A stretch of 64,000 nucleotides of DNA from positions 5,532-69,531 of the forward strand of contig MNCI01023831.1 of assembly GCA_015680685.1 (NCBI GenBank). Direction: 5' to 3'. This document shows, piece by piece, positions 32,560 to 43,316 of this stretch (positions within the stretch are counted from its first letter, which is position 1; every line of letters begins with the position of its first letter). The notes beneath the pieces are model-generated. The model ran no database searches. It was given only the letters and a program-made list of their open reading frames with translations, and was not told the origin of the DNA. The translations under genes were made by a program, and so were the position numbers. The DNA is from Gnetum montanum (Eukaryota; Streptophyta; Gnetopsida; Gnetales; Gnetaceae).

Positions 32560-33400
32560 ACAAAAAGCTCGCAAGGATAAGCCTAACATGGTGTTGGCAG
32601 TTTGTGATGAAATCAGAAAGCTTTATAAAGTTGGTTTCATCTAGGCAGTCAACTACGCTAACTAGGTTTCAAACATTAGAGTTGTCCCTAAGAAAAATGG
32701 AAGTATATGCATTTGCATAGACTTTTGAGACCTGAATAAGGCAACCATCAAAGATGACTTCTCGTTGCCTAGTATTGACCAACTCATTGATACTACAGCT
32801 AGTCATGCCTTGTTGTCCTTCATGGATGGGTTCTCAGGGTACAACCAGATTAGGATCAACCCAGAACATCACCTTATCATGACCTTCATGACCCCTTGGG
32901 GTACATTTTGCTATACAATGATGACTTTTGAACTAAAGAATATAGGAGCAACCTACTAATGTGCAATGATGTATATCTTTAGTGATTATCTACTAGATGT
33001 GCTTAATGACTACATTGATGACATAGTAACTAAGTTCAAGGTACTGCACAACCACATAGATGACTTGGATCATGTCCTCAAACATTGCCTTAGACATGAC
33101 CTTAGGCTAAACCCTAAGAAGTGTTTCTTTAGCATGAAGACCAATCGCATGTTGGGCTTTGTAGTATGAAAAGAAGGTATACATGTAGACCCTGACAAGG
33201 TTAAGGCTATCACCAACTTAGCATCATCAGAAAACCTTAAGGAGCTACATGGGTTGCAAGGTAGATTACAATTCCTATGTAAGTTTATTGCAAGGTTGAC
33301 TGATAAGTTGTAGTCAATGTATCATTTTCTAAAAAAGAGAGTCCACTTTGAGTGGACAGAGTAATGCCAAGAAGCATTTGACAACCTCAAAAAAGAGCTA
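32560..33400 (+). pseudogene. Tat reverse transcriptase relic
   Basis: RT would copy element RNA into DNA. Visible blocks are VPKKNGSICICIDF (normally 'VPKKDGKxRxCVDYRDLNKA'), LPSIDQLIDTTASHALLSFM, DGFSGYNQIRINPEHH (first catalytic aspartate kept), FMTPWGTFCYTMMTFELKNIGATY, YIDDIV at 33011-33028 (YxDD box intact), RLNPKKCFFSM and GFVV. Stops interrupt at about 32728 (after IDF) and after GATY (32957). It is dead, but the catalytic motifs have survived. Confidence 0.85.
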
Positions 33401-33670
33401 GCTCAACTTCCAAAAGTCTACCCTCCATAGGGAGATAAACCATTTTACATTTACCTTGCAACCTCAAACACATCCATCACTTCTTTACTTTTTCAAAAGT
33501 GATACAATGGCTCAAAGGTCCTTATTTATTGCTTAAGCCATGCCTTAGTGGCTGACAAGGTGAAATACAATGATGCAAAAAAGAATTGTATCATCCTAGT
33601 CTTCATGATTAAGAAGTGGAGGCATTATCTTTCCTATAATTAGGTTAATATTATCTACAAAAGCAACATA
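33401..33670 (+). pseudogene. Tat RNase H relic
   Basis: Follows the HFEWTE-stop-CQEAFDNLKKEL linker typical of the gypsy RT/RNase H join. PFYIYLATSNTSITSLLFQ corresponds to 'PLYLYLAVSxxAVSAVLVRE', and NDAKKNCIILVFMIKKWRHY to 'xxAEKxxLALVxAxRKLRHYF'. Confidence 0.7.
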
Positions 33671-33859
33671 CTTTGGGAAATTACTACAAACATATACAAA
33701 TGTAGTTAAATTGCATGGTGGAAGGCAATAACCATGGAGTTTGACACTGCACTACATAGCACAAGCATCCACAAAGGGTTAAGAAATAGTTGCGCAACTC
33801 ACAGCATCTCCAATAGGTGATCAAGAAACAATAGATTTAGAATTCCTAAATGAGTGTGT

Positions 33860-34275
33860 TAATAGCATAAGCCAAGTTCCTACAAACTTTGTGGCGGTTT
33901 TGCACTTTGATGGTGCTTCAACCTTACAAGGAGGTAGTGCTGTTACTATCATCACATTTCCCTCTAAGAAGATCCAACCCTTTGTGTATCACTTTGCATT
34001 TTCTTGCACAAATAACATAGCAATTATGAAGGTCTCCTTAGAGGTGTCTTAGCAGCCCGTGATTTAGGAATTCAAAACATAGCAATTTGAGGTGATTCAT
34101 AACTTGTTGTCAACCAAATTATAGAGGCTTACACTTGCAAGGTATAACATTTACAACCTTATTGTGACTTGGCAAAACACTTGCTCAAATAGGTTGAAAC
34201 CATAGATGTCCAACATATTTTGTGTAATGAAAATGCCATTGCTGATGTATTAGCCACATTAGCCTTAAGCATATC
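33860..34275 (+). pseudogene. Tat second (archaeal-type) RNase H relic
   Basis: VAVLHFDGASTLQGGSAVTI matches 'WxLYFDGASxxxGxGAGVVL', with the first catalytic aspartate present. It is followed by FVYHFAFSCTNNIAIMK, corresponding to 'xSYxLxFxxTNNxAEYEAL', where the glutamate is lost. The C-terminal 'ADALA' block is recognisable at about 34240. This domain separates Tat from Athila and chromoviruses. Confidence 0.75.
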
Positions 34276-34559
34276 ATCCAAATTTTTTTCTACCTTACCC
34301 ACTTTGATAACAGATTACACTAAACCTATTATTCAAACAACAAGAATTGCATCTATAGCCATGACAAGTACAGCTCATACCTAGGAGTGGTATGAAGATA
34401 TTAAGATGTACCTCCAATAGGATGAGCCTCTACAACAACTAACCTATGCCCAAAAAGATGCAGTGTGAAAATGATAATGGTAGTACATCCTTGTAGGTGA
34501 TAACACCTTATGTTGTAGATCCTATGATGAAATACTATTAACTTGCATTAGTAGTAATG

Positions 34560-35610
34560 AAGCACAAACTATCATTGATCAAGTCCATGAGGGATTGTGT
34601 AGAGGCCATATAGCACCCAAGGTAATGGCAGCAAAAATTAGATGGTTAGGCTACTATTGGCCTTACATGGAGCACGGTTGTATTTCCAAGGTCAAGATAT
34701 GTGATGTGTATCAATGACATGGTAACCTAATGCATGTGCCACCTACTAAACTACATACTATGCAAATCACATGGTCATTCCAATGTTGGAGGTTGGATAT
34801 CATAGGACCTATCATGCCTAAGTCTTATGCAGGATACAAAATCATCATAACCACAACCAAATACTTTAACAAATGGGTTGAAGACATTTCTCTTAGGTAG
34901 ATGACATCACAACAGGTTTGAAAATTCACTCTAGACAACATAGTGATATGATTTGTTCTACCCATGACTATAGTCACAAACAACGGGCAACAATTTAGTA
35001 TTGTAGAAACTAAATCCCTTTGTGAACACCTTGATATCAAACACTCATTTTCATCATGGTACTACCCACAAGTGAATGGCCAAGTAGAGGCTATGAACAA
35101 ATTCATCGTCAACCTTCTGAAGAGGATGCTTAGTAACACCAAATGATGATGGCATGAACAACTAGTCTACATGCTATGGGCCTATCACACAACATGCAAA
35201 ACAACAACAGGTAAGATGCCATATAGTCTTGTGTATGGATCTAAAGTAATTTTTCCTCTTAAATTGTAGGTCCCATCACCCCACATGATCCTCTTAAGCT
35301 TCATTTATGAGGTTCAAAATAATGAGTTGGGAACCACTGACTTTGACTCTATAGAGGAGGAGCACATGCAAATAATTGATTGCATCAAGTGGTACTATGA
35401 TAGGCAATGGCAAAAGCATAAACACTATTAGCATCAACACCTGATTAAGAAGGGGGACCTAGTCCTCAAGGTCATTCATGAATCCACAAACAAATTCTCA
35501 GCTAACTGTGAGGCTTATGAAAATGGAGCATTCAAGCTTGTTGATATAGATGACAATGAGTTTGCCAATCTAATCAACCACTCATACTTGAAGCTGTACT
35601 ACACCTAGTA
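34560..35610 (+). pseudogene. Tat integrase relic
   Basis: Zinc-binding HHCC segment: VHEGLCRGHIAPKVMAAKI to WPYMEHGCISKVKICDVYQ. Catalytic core: WRLDIIGPIMPKSYAGYK (first aspartate kept), TNNGQQF at about 34975 (second aspartate changed to asparagine) and VNGQVEAMNKFIVNLLKRML (glutamate kept). Then LWAYHTTCKTTTGKMPYSLV and the C-terminal GAFKLVDIDDNEF to NHSYLKLYY. There is a TAG at about 34900 after ISLR and others downstream. Confidence 0.85.
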
Positions 35611-35647
35611 TGCAATGTCATGTCAACGATAAAGTAAGGTAAGCAAA

Positions 35648-35936
35648 CATCCACTATGACATTAAACTAGCATAGAATGTCTATTATGATGTTAAATTGG
35701 CACAGAGTATCCTTGGGCTATGACATTAAACTAGCACCCACAGCATGGTCCACTATGACCTTAAACTAGTCATCCTCCATCTACTACAACATGAAACTAG
35801 CATGCAACAGTCTACTAGGACTATAAACTAGCACATCATGGTCTACTAGGACCTTAAACTGGGTTCACGGTCTACTAGGACCTTAAACTAGCACAACATG
35901 TAGTCTACCAAGACCTAAAATTGGGTTTGTAGTTCA
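35648..35936 (+). repeat. Array of ~9 imperfect 30-35 bp units after Tat integrase
   Basis: The core is 'ctactaggaccttaaactag' with a variable tail. Related units recur at 46785-46920, 50407-50470 and 51158-51275. Variable tandem repeats in this position are known from Tat/Ogre 3' untranslated regions. Confidence 0.75.
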
Positions 35937-37402
35937 GCACTTATTGTTCAACACACATAGTTCTATGGACAAGCGAGCATGAATATTTTCAACTCTTCAT
36001 TGCCTACCCATGCCTCTTGGGTAGGGTGGGATGGAGTGTTGTAGTTCTAGAATGAACTTCACATCATCAAGAAAAAAATGTCTCGAACACTTGCAGCGTC
36101 ACTACCCTTGGCATTTTGCTAATCCTCCGAAGATGCCTTCAGGCATCTTGTTGACCTTCTAGAGTTACCACCACCATCACTAGTCATCTTGGTTGAAGCT
36201 CTCACCATTAGCATCATTTGCTAGAGAACCAGTAGTATTGCGGCATAGCCACAACACTACCATCCTCTAGCCCTCACCATTACCTAGGCCTGGAAGAGCA
36301 TCTAGTAGCATGGCTCCTTACTATGCTACTAGGTTTTCTAGCTCCTATCCTTAGTGAGGACTCCTAAGCACCTGCATTGCCAATGCCTTCAGCCACTTGG
36401 GTGTTCACTTCTGGTGTGGTTGTTGGAGCTTTTTCATCTTGCTACCACTGGTGCCTACACTAGCCTTCTTGCTTTGAACACTACATGAACTTGCAACAAA
36501 CATAGCATTTGCAACCCTTGTAGTGCCCTTGCAAATAGGAGTTCACTCTCATCTCACATTTTTGGTTATCTTTCTTATTTTCTCTATATTGTGTTTGCAA
36601 GTTGTAGCCTCAACAATGATTGTACAAAGGTGCATTTCACCATGGTGGCAAGTCACCACACTACTCTGATGTATCCACTTTGACTCACTAAGCTACTCAA
36701 GAGTGTACATCCCTATTACCCCACTATAGCCTATTTGCATTTACTCCTTTACCTTACATTTTCCTACATTCCTTACAAACTCCTCTGATGCACATGGCAT
36801 CCTTCTTTTAGTCAACTTTAGAACCCATGATGGACGTAATGCAACTCATCTCATGGGAAGCCTTTGTAGGATAGGCAAATCTAAAGCAAATTTAATGCAA
36901 CTCAACCCATGGAACAAGCACCTATTCCACAAATGAGACATGGTTGCCTCTAAGCAAATCTTATTGAGTAGACATGGTTCACCCAGCAACAAACATCTTC
37001 TAGTTCAAAAATAATAATAAGACATAAAAAATAAAAAAGAGGAAGAAAAATAAAATGGAACAAAACAAGTTCATGAAAAATAGCAAAGTTACCATTTTGC
37101 AACTAATCTAACCCTAGATCGACTCTTTCACAAGCATTTTGACAAGAGGTCAAAATCTCAGGAGCAAGCCATCACTGTTTGTTGACTCCCTCATAAGCAC
37201 TTCAATGAGGGATCATGACTTGGCAACAAGCTATCATGGTGCTACATCTTGTAGCTACATACACAATGAGCATCCTTTCCACTTGCTATCCTTTGACCTA
37301 TCTTCTTAACCTATTCCTTGCCATACTTTATTCCCTTAGAACTCTCAAGCATTGGAAAGTGTTGCCTAATCAAACACTAATGTGCAGTGTCAGTGTCATG
37401 TT
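35937..37402 (+). mobile_element. Tat element, 3' untranslated region
   Basis: No ORF of interest. The stretch lies between the repeat array and the LTR start. Its length (~1.5 kb) is in keeping with the extended 3' regions of Tat elements. Confidence 0.45.
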
Positions 37403-37492
37403 TGCCATGGTGTTTTGTATTCTTTGTTGACATCTCTTGGGTCATTCCTCCAAATGTCAACAAAGAGGAACTAATGAAACACCACCAATTTT
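37403..37492 (+). repeat. Terminal stem-loop of the Tat LTR
   Basis: ggtgttttgtattctttgtt then gacat pairs with atgtcaacaaag...gaaacacc across a ~30-nt loop. Homologous inverted repeats with different loops open the LTR copies at 52170-52250 and (minus) 11390-11469, so the fold is conserved although the loop is not. Confidence 0.7.
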
Positions 37493-38442
37493 AGGCTTCA
37501 GCACTTCAATAGAAAATTTGTCTAAGTGTCAAAACTTGGTAAATTTTTTCTAAGTGTTGGTGCTATGCTCCTCAACATAGCCAGTGTAGCATGCATCAAG
37601 GCCTAGTTTACAAAATGTTCTAATTGTCAACAGTAGTTGCATGAAAATTTTCTAAGTGTCCTGCTACACTCTCAATTTGCCTAGTTAGCTCTAGAGCATA
37701 GCTAGTGTAGCATAAACTTCCATGACTAGTTTGCCCAAGTGTTAAGCCAAAAGTGATTAGGGTTGCTTGTGATGGAAAAAATAGTTCAAAAAATTTTCAA
37801 TCTCCAAGGTTGCTATGCTTTGCTATGCTCTACAACATATCAAGCATAACACATATTCCAGTGGTCAGTTTTTCCTAAGTGTTAGAGAAAAGGCTATCAA
37901 GTTAAATTAGCATGAAAGAGACACTTTAGCATGCTTTCTACCTCCTGAGGTTGCCTCCCCTACTATGCTCCATAACATACCCAACGTACCATGAAAGAAA
38001 ACTATAGATTTTGTCAAATTTTAGCTAAGTGTTGTGTTACACTCTAGAGCATAGCTAGCTTGACATTGAAGAAAAGCCTTCAATAGCCTCCAAAAGCCTC
38101 TAGAACTTAGCGTCATCCTTTGTCTTAACTCTAACATTCCCTGGCAAGCAAGATCTACAACTTTTATTCCTTTGGCACCCCTTATTAATCCCAAAAAAAT
38201 TGTTCCTACACTTGATCCTACTTAAAAGAGGGAAAGACATAGTCCCAGAGTGTAGCCTTCAAGTTACAATTATTTTTGCATTGTTTGCAAGTACTTTGCA
38301 GTCATTCAAACTCTAGCATATGTAGTCTTGGTAGCGTAGTCACAGTTTAGCTATCTCTAGTGACCTGTTGCAGTTCTTTAGAGTGTAACACTTTACTACT
38401 CTCTTGGGAGCATAACATGTTAGCATAACCCCATCTACCCTC

Positions 38443-38480
38443 ATGCCACATGGCATCTGATCCACTCATGCCACGTGGCA
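38443..38480 (+). promoter_or_regulatory. Paired palindromes with a G-box in the LTR
   Basis: tgccacatggca (38444-38455) and tgccacgtggca (38469-38480) are direct repeats of one palindrome, each followed by 'ctgat'. The second is a perfect G-box (CACGTG core), the binding site type for plant bZIP and bHLH factors in light, ABA and stress responses. They lie 30-70 bp upstream of a TATA box. Confidence 0.6.
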
Positions 38481-38510
38481 CCTGATTTACATTTCATGCT
38501 AACCCTAGCC

Positions 38511-38520
38511 CTATAAATAG
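38511..38520 (+). promoter_or_regulatory. TATA box of the LTR
   Basis: ctataaatag, a near-consensus plant TATA box, lies 35 bp downstream of the G-box. Confidence 0.6.
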
Positions 38521-39015
38521 CTTGACATTCAGCATTCTAGGGGTTGGAAAATCAAAAGAGCATTGGACATTTTGAATTTTTGAGCATCCTTAGCACTCTC
38601 TCGCACCTGAGCACTTGAGCACACCTAGCACTCTACACTTTGGCACATCCTAGAATGTAGTTCAATACTGTATCTATAGAACATAACAATAGCCAACCTA
38701 GCAGGTTCAATCCCCATAGTAGCCATCAGTTCCACATCTTAGGTGTCCCAGAGACTATGACTACATTGCTACAATGCCACTATGCCTACCTGTACACTAC
38801 GTACCATTCTCACCTCTTTTCTTGCAATAGCTACAGTCCCCTATTTGGGGTGATGCACATTTGTTCCGAAGTTTTGTTGCATTTCTCAAGAATTTTTCTT
38901 TGGTATTTAGCATAATGCTTGCATTCTCTTATTTTTTCCTACATATTTGCATGTTTGCATCACTATTTTTAAGCCAGGATACCTCGCTACGCTCTATCGT
39001 GGTCAGTCCTAGCGC

Positions 39016-39470
39016 CTGTACATAACACTACGTAAACACCTCTTGCACACTATTGTCTTAATAACACATAAGTCCATGTCTAATCGACAAGACCATTTAG
39101 GTTACCCCATCTATATTTCTCAACATGGCCCTCACATGGACTCAAGGTTAGGTTGTATGCTCGTTGACCTCTCAGTGTTCCAACCATTAACATTTTCAAA
39201 TGTCATACTTGTAAGAGCTAAACTTTAAATCATTCTTTAAGTTAGCACCATAGAAGGTTAGAGAGAAGTTTAGATTCTACTACTTTAGCCCATTATTTCC
39301 ATCAAGGAAAACTAGCATCTTGATGAGGAAAACCTAGTTTGGAATAACTCCCAAGAAGATGCCCTTGTAAAGATTAAGGACATTATCATCTCTTACTTAG
39401 TAGAGGCCATTGAGAAATCCTTAGGACTTTCCAATATGAAGGAAAATATTGTAGATTTTTATACATAATT
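39016..39470 (+). pseudogene. Unidentified coding-like relic after the LTR
   Basis: 39043-39228 is open and 39303-39468 reads HLDEENLVWNNSQEDALVKI and SYLVEAIEKSLGLSNMKENI after an early stop. Its position just after an LTR suggests the N-terminal part of a gag, but no gag motif is recognised. Confidence 0.35.
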
Positions 39471-39809
39471 AAATGCTAAATGTAAAAACAAGTGGACAAA
39501 AAGGTACTAAAGAATGGATGATAAGTTAATTATAAGCCCTACACTTAGAAAGTATCATGTGCTTCATGTGTTATTAGTTTGATCATGTTTGGTTGACTTT
39601 AGTATCTTCCAAACATTCATCATTGCCTTTTGTGTTATCTTTTCATATTGTTTATATGTATTAAATATCTTAGAATATTTCCAAACTTGTTCAAGCTTTT
39701 TGCGATCCTTAGGACATGTTTCCCTTGGTCCTACTAATGTTTTCCATGACTGGTAGTTTAATGCAAGATGTAGGATATGTGTTGATACCTAGGTGTTAAT
39801 ACATCCCTA

Positions 39810-40060
39810 TGATGAGTAGCGAGTGTCTTCTACACCTAACCATATGAATCACAAACATGTATACCTAATCTAGTTGAATTTTATGGAACATTGGTAAACT
39901 AGTATTCTAGATAACTAAGCCTTAAATTGGTCATTATCTTTCCAATCATCACTTGTGCTAGCTTAGTGGGTATGGTTAAATATGATTGAGGCATAAGATT
40001 TTTTTTATTCTTATTATTTTTATTATTAAATTAGTAAAATAATAAAGTAATTAAAACATT
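39810..40060 (-). repeat. Athila-like LTR fragment (minus strand)
   Basis: tgatgagtagcgagtgt, 'acacctaaccatatgaatcac', 'ctagtattctagataacta' and 'gggtatggttaaatatgattgag' are the reverse complement of the right-hand end of the LTR at 2453-3270. Only the last ~250 bp are present. Confidence 0.55.
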
Positions 40061-40079
40061 ATTGTTTACCTAACTATGG

Positions 40080-41085
40080 AATTTAAAGTAATTTATGCTA
40101 TCCTTGAAAAACCACAATGAAAATTCATGTGGCAATCCATGAAGAAAAATTCATTGTAATTTGATGGAATTTTTTCTCAATACTTAGCATTATCACCTTT
40201 ACCACTGGAATTTGATGTAGTATTTTCATTGTAAAATGTAAAATCTATAGTTCATAGACTATAATCTCACACATCTCCATATATGAAGGGTAAAAAATGC
40301 CTCATAAGTTATGAGTGCCTAATGTTCCAAATGAAAAAAGTTGTATTTTGCATATACCTAGGCTTGAGAAGGTTAAAAATGCCTTGGTAATTGCAAAATT
40401 TAGGGTTTTCTCAAGTTTTATGCTAGCCAAGAAATTTATACACCAGAACCACTTGCAACCAACATATTTTTGGACCTTAATTTTTACGCTAAACCACCTA
40501 CAACTAGCATATAAATGATGGCCTTTGGATTTTTACACTAAAAGATACCCATATCCAGTGTATAAATTTGGGCATTGAATTTTTACATTGGGTAGTACAC
40601 GAAGCTAGCATAAAAACCATCAAAATTTTTAAATTTGATAAATGTGCTAGGGCTGGGTGACCTACAAACATCTACAATGTACACCAATTTATCAACAATC
40701 ATGGTAGAGAGTTGCAACAATGAATTAGATACCATATGACATATATAAAATAAGGACTACCACATAAAAAGGACTTTTGGCAAATTTGCATTCAAGTTGA
40801 ACCAAAGACTTTCAGAGTAGTGAAAATTCACCAGAAGTCCAGTAGCATTTTTACCATTTGTAACATAGATCCAATGCAAAGAAACTAGTAAATACCATTA
40901 AGAGAAAAACTTTGAACTTCTAGAGGGTGAAGCTAACTATGGGACATACTCTATGAGCTTCATTAGACTTCAAGCATCCTTCATGTGGCTCTTTGGGCAT
41001 CCAAAGCTTTAAAATTTTTACTAGTACAAACTTTCTTATTGCAATAATTTTTATTATTTTAATAAAAAGTGGTAGTTCATTTATT
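40080..41085 (+). repeat. Partial Tat LTR copy with its own tandem array
   Basis: 'cattgtaa', 'actataatctcacacat' and 'gcctcataa' (40140-40310) match the conserved left part of the Tat LTRs at 41096 and 52245. A tandem array at 40440-40620 and a stretch near 41020-41085 resembling 54640-54700 follow. Confidence 0.45.
40440..40620 (+). repeat. Three tandem ~57 bp units
   Basis: Each unit has 'gcatataaat' or 'gtgtataaat', 'ggcctttggatttttacact' and a variable link. The ends differ ('aaccacctacaactagcata', 'agatacccatatccagtgta', 'agtacacgaagctagcata'). Confidence 0.55.
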
Positions 41086-41087
41086 TA

Positions 41088-42384
41088 GTGTGAAACACCG
41101 CCAAAATTTGTATGTTGTAACTATTTTTCATCATGTAGCTTTGACCCCATGAAACCGAAGGTAAAAATTCATTGTAAATGTGAAGATTATAATCCATGAT
41201 TTGCAATCTCACATATTTCATACTTTTGGGGCTAAAAAATGTCTCATAACTGGTTAAGGCCTCATTCCCCAAGTGAAAATGGTTACATAGTATCTATGTT
41301 TATGNGAAACTTCATGCCAAGTGTGGAAACTTCATGCCTAGCGTGGAAACTTCATGCTCAACATGAAACCTTCATGCCCAATGTGGAAACTTCGTGTCTA
41401 GCATGGAAGATCTCCCCCCAACCTAGAAGATCTCCCCCAACATGAAAGGTCTACTTTCAGTGTGGAAGATCTTCCCTTAGCCTAAAAGGTTTTCTTCCAT
41501 TGTAGAAGCCATCCTTCTAGTGTTGATGCCATTCCCCTGTTACTATTTTTAGTAAACAAAATGACCATGAAAGTATGATACTTACTATATATGGTAACCC
41601 CACAAATTTTGGCACCTACACCACCTAAAAAATATTAGAAATTTGTAGCTAGTTTGCAACATGATTTATGCCTCAAAATCCTATATAACCAAGCACCAAA
41701 TGCCATAAAGCAGTTTCATAATTTTTGCAACAAAAATCCTTTGGCATTTGAAGCATTTTTAACACCCAAGAGCTTTTGTAATCCTCACATCTAAGCAGCT
41801 CCTTGGATTCTTCTCAACATGGAGCCCCTATGGCCTTGTAACCCCTATTATCCTCCTTGAAATTTATGAGCTTTGAACTTTTATGTGACACTCCTAGGAT
41901 CCTTAGTTCCCATCATAGAGCATTTTGGTAGCTCAAAACCCTCACACTTCTCACCTCCTTATAACACCAATGTTGTAGATCTGGTGCAAGGAGTAGCAAA
42001 GGTTTGAAAGCATTGGGAGTTGTGGAGCATCCAGATCATGGAGCAACGGATTCCATGCCCCCATTGAAGTGAACCCTCCTACTATCCTAGGCACATTTGT
42101 ATATACTTTTCTTAAACCATTTTTTATTTCTTTTAAAATAAAGTTTATAGTTATATTTTTGTGGAAGATTGATTTATTTGTTCCATTTCAACGCATTTAT
42201 TTTCTTAGATTTGCATTTCATTTTTATTTTTTTCTACCCATGCTTTACATTTCTTAACTTCTTGTGTAATCTTCTGGACTATCCAGGGCACCTTGAATCC
42301 ATTTTTTAGAGGCCCTAGGGATTTGAAATTAAACTTGTGCTAGATTTTTTATTTTTCCAGTGATTGAACTTTTCAATTGCTACA
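41088..42384 (+). repeat. 5' LTR of the second Tat element, left end truncated
   Basis: Colinear with 52245-54426: 'gtatgttgtaac', 'tttttcatcatgtagc', 'caatctcacatatttca', a 20-bp array, 'gttactatttttagta', a TATA box (cctatataacc near 41681), 'agcagctccttggattctt', an AATAAA at 42137 and the end 'ccagtgattgaacttttcaa'...CTACA. The terminal stem-loop of ~70 bp is missing. It is followed by a primer-binding site and gag, so it is a 5' LTR. Confidence 0.7.
41305..41420 (+). repeat. Short 20-bp tandem array with one N
   Basis: About six units of the type gtggaaacttcatgcctagc, the same unit as the long array at 52600-53125. The single N at 41305 is just at the left edge of the array, where collapse of a longer array is plausible. 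Confidence 0.75.
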
Positions 42385-42386
42385 GG

Positions 42387-42406
42387 TTTTTGGCACTAGA
42401 AGGAGG
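42387..42406 (+). other. Candidate primer-binding site of the Tat element
   Basis: ttttTGGCACTAGAAGGAGG follows two bases after the LTR end CA. TGG plus an 11-15 nt tRNA-complementary block in this place is the normal arrangement. The tRNA was not identified. Confidence 0.5.
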
Positions 42407-43316
42407 ACTCTACCTAATTTCTTTGTCAAAATCTACTTGATCCATTACCAATGTTCCCTACCATTTGAAAATCTTCAATTGTTATAGCAAAAAATCTTTG
42501 AAACCCTCTCAACAATCAATGCTTCCACTTATACCCATACAACAAAAGCCTTAGCATGAAGGTTTTAGGTATTTGGGTTTTAAATTTTCATGACACCTGC
42601 TATGAATTTTAAAGCCCAAGTCTAGTGTTCATATAATTTCCCCCCTTGGCTACTAAAATTTTTCTAGTTTTTCAGCGTTGGTGGTTTCCACAACCAAACC
42701 CCCATCCCTCCTTCCCAGTTGAAAAAAATAATACCCTGCTAAAATTATTTTCTTGTGAAAAATCCAAGTTTCCACTTTGGTTCTAAACCACCACACATTG
42801 CCCCACTGCCTACCACCCCCCCTTCTTTTACCAACATTGGCTAGGAAGGTGTGAAATCTTCCTTATCTCATCCCCTTTTCCTTTTTCCCTATTACACTCA
42901 GCATAGGTGCATCTAGGAAGTCCAACATGGGTGAGGTTTGGAGCCATATTCCCAGATTTTCATTTTTAGTAAAGGGCTGTACCTCCCTTGACCAGCACTT
43001 ACTATTTATAGTAAACGACTTGTTTTCAACTATTTTTGCTTCTTTCAGATGTTTTTAAATTCCACTTGGAATTTTCACTTCATTTAACATTTTACGATAT
43101 TGTTTAGCCATGTCTCACACTTTTTAACCATGTCTTTTAGTTGATCAACCATATCACATCTTGACTTGACAAATATGGTATCAAGCCAAGATGCAGTTCA
43201 CGTCTATGACCCCAAGATCCTATGATCATAGAATGAAGGTAGTCTCTTAGGCAAAGGGACAAGAGCCTAGATTTTGTAGTTATCAATGAGGAATTCTACA
43301 ATTCTTCTATGCTAAG
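42407..43316 (+). mobile_element. Tat element leader between primer site and gag
   Basis: No ORF. The stretch includes pyrimidine-rich patches (cccccatccctccttcc near 42700, caccccccctt near 42820) and no recognised signal. Confidence 0.4.

Larger units (their letters stand above)
32147..35610 (+). mobile_element. Tat-clade Ty3/gypsy pol relic
   Basis: Domains in order on one strand are a protease-RT linker (EFAWSYEDMLGLDPHI), reverse transcriptase, RNase H, a second archaeal-type RNase H and integrase, followed by a 3' repeat array. The second RNase H is the mark of the Tat clade (Ogre/Retand relatives). The frame is largely continuous but is cut by more than a dozen stops, mostly TAG/TAA at former CAG/CAA/TGG codons, plus a few shifts. 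Decay is therefore by transitions rather than rearrangement. Confidence 0.85.
37403..38975 (+). repeat. LTR following the Tat pol (about 1.6 kb)
   Basis: Starts TGCCATGGTGTTTTGTATTC, the same start as the Tat LTRs at 52170 (+) and 11469 (-), and with the same terminal stem-loop. Beyond it the sequence differs, being rich in 'ctctagagcatagctagtgt'-type blocks and 'ctaagtgtt' spacers. It contains a G-box pair and a TATA box near 38443-38520. The right end is uncertain (TG/CA end not confirmed). Confidence 0.55.

Noticed and set aside
41239-41445. ORF encoding repeated VETSCLAWKLHA-like peptides (also 52859-53071)
   Set aside because: It is the translation of the 20-bp tandem array, which happens to lack stops in one frame. 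There is no sign of a protein.
43170-43190. A second copia primer-binding site (tggtatcaagc)
   Set aside because: It is not preceded by an LTR end and lies in the leader of a Tat gag, so the resemblance is chance.
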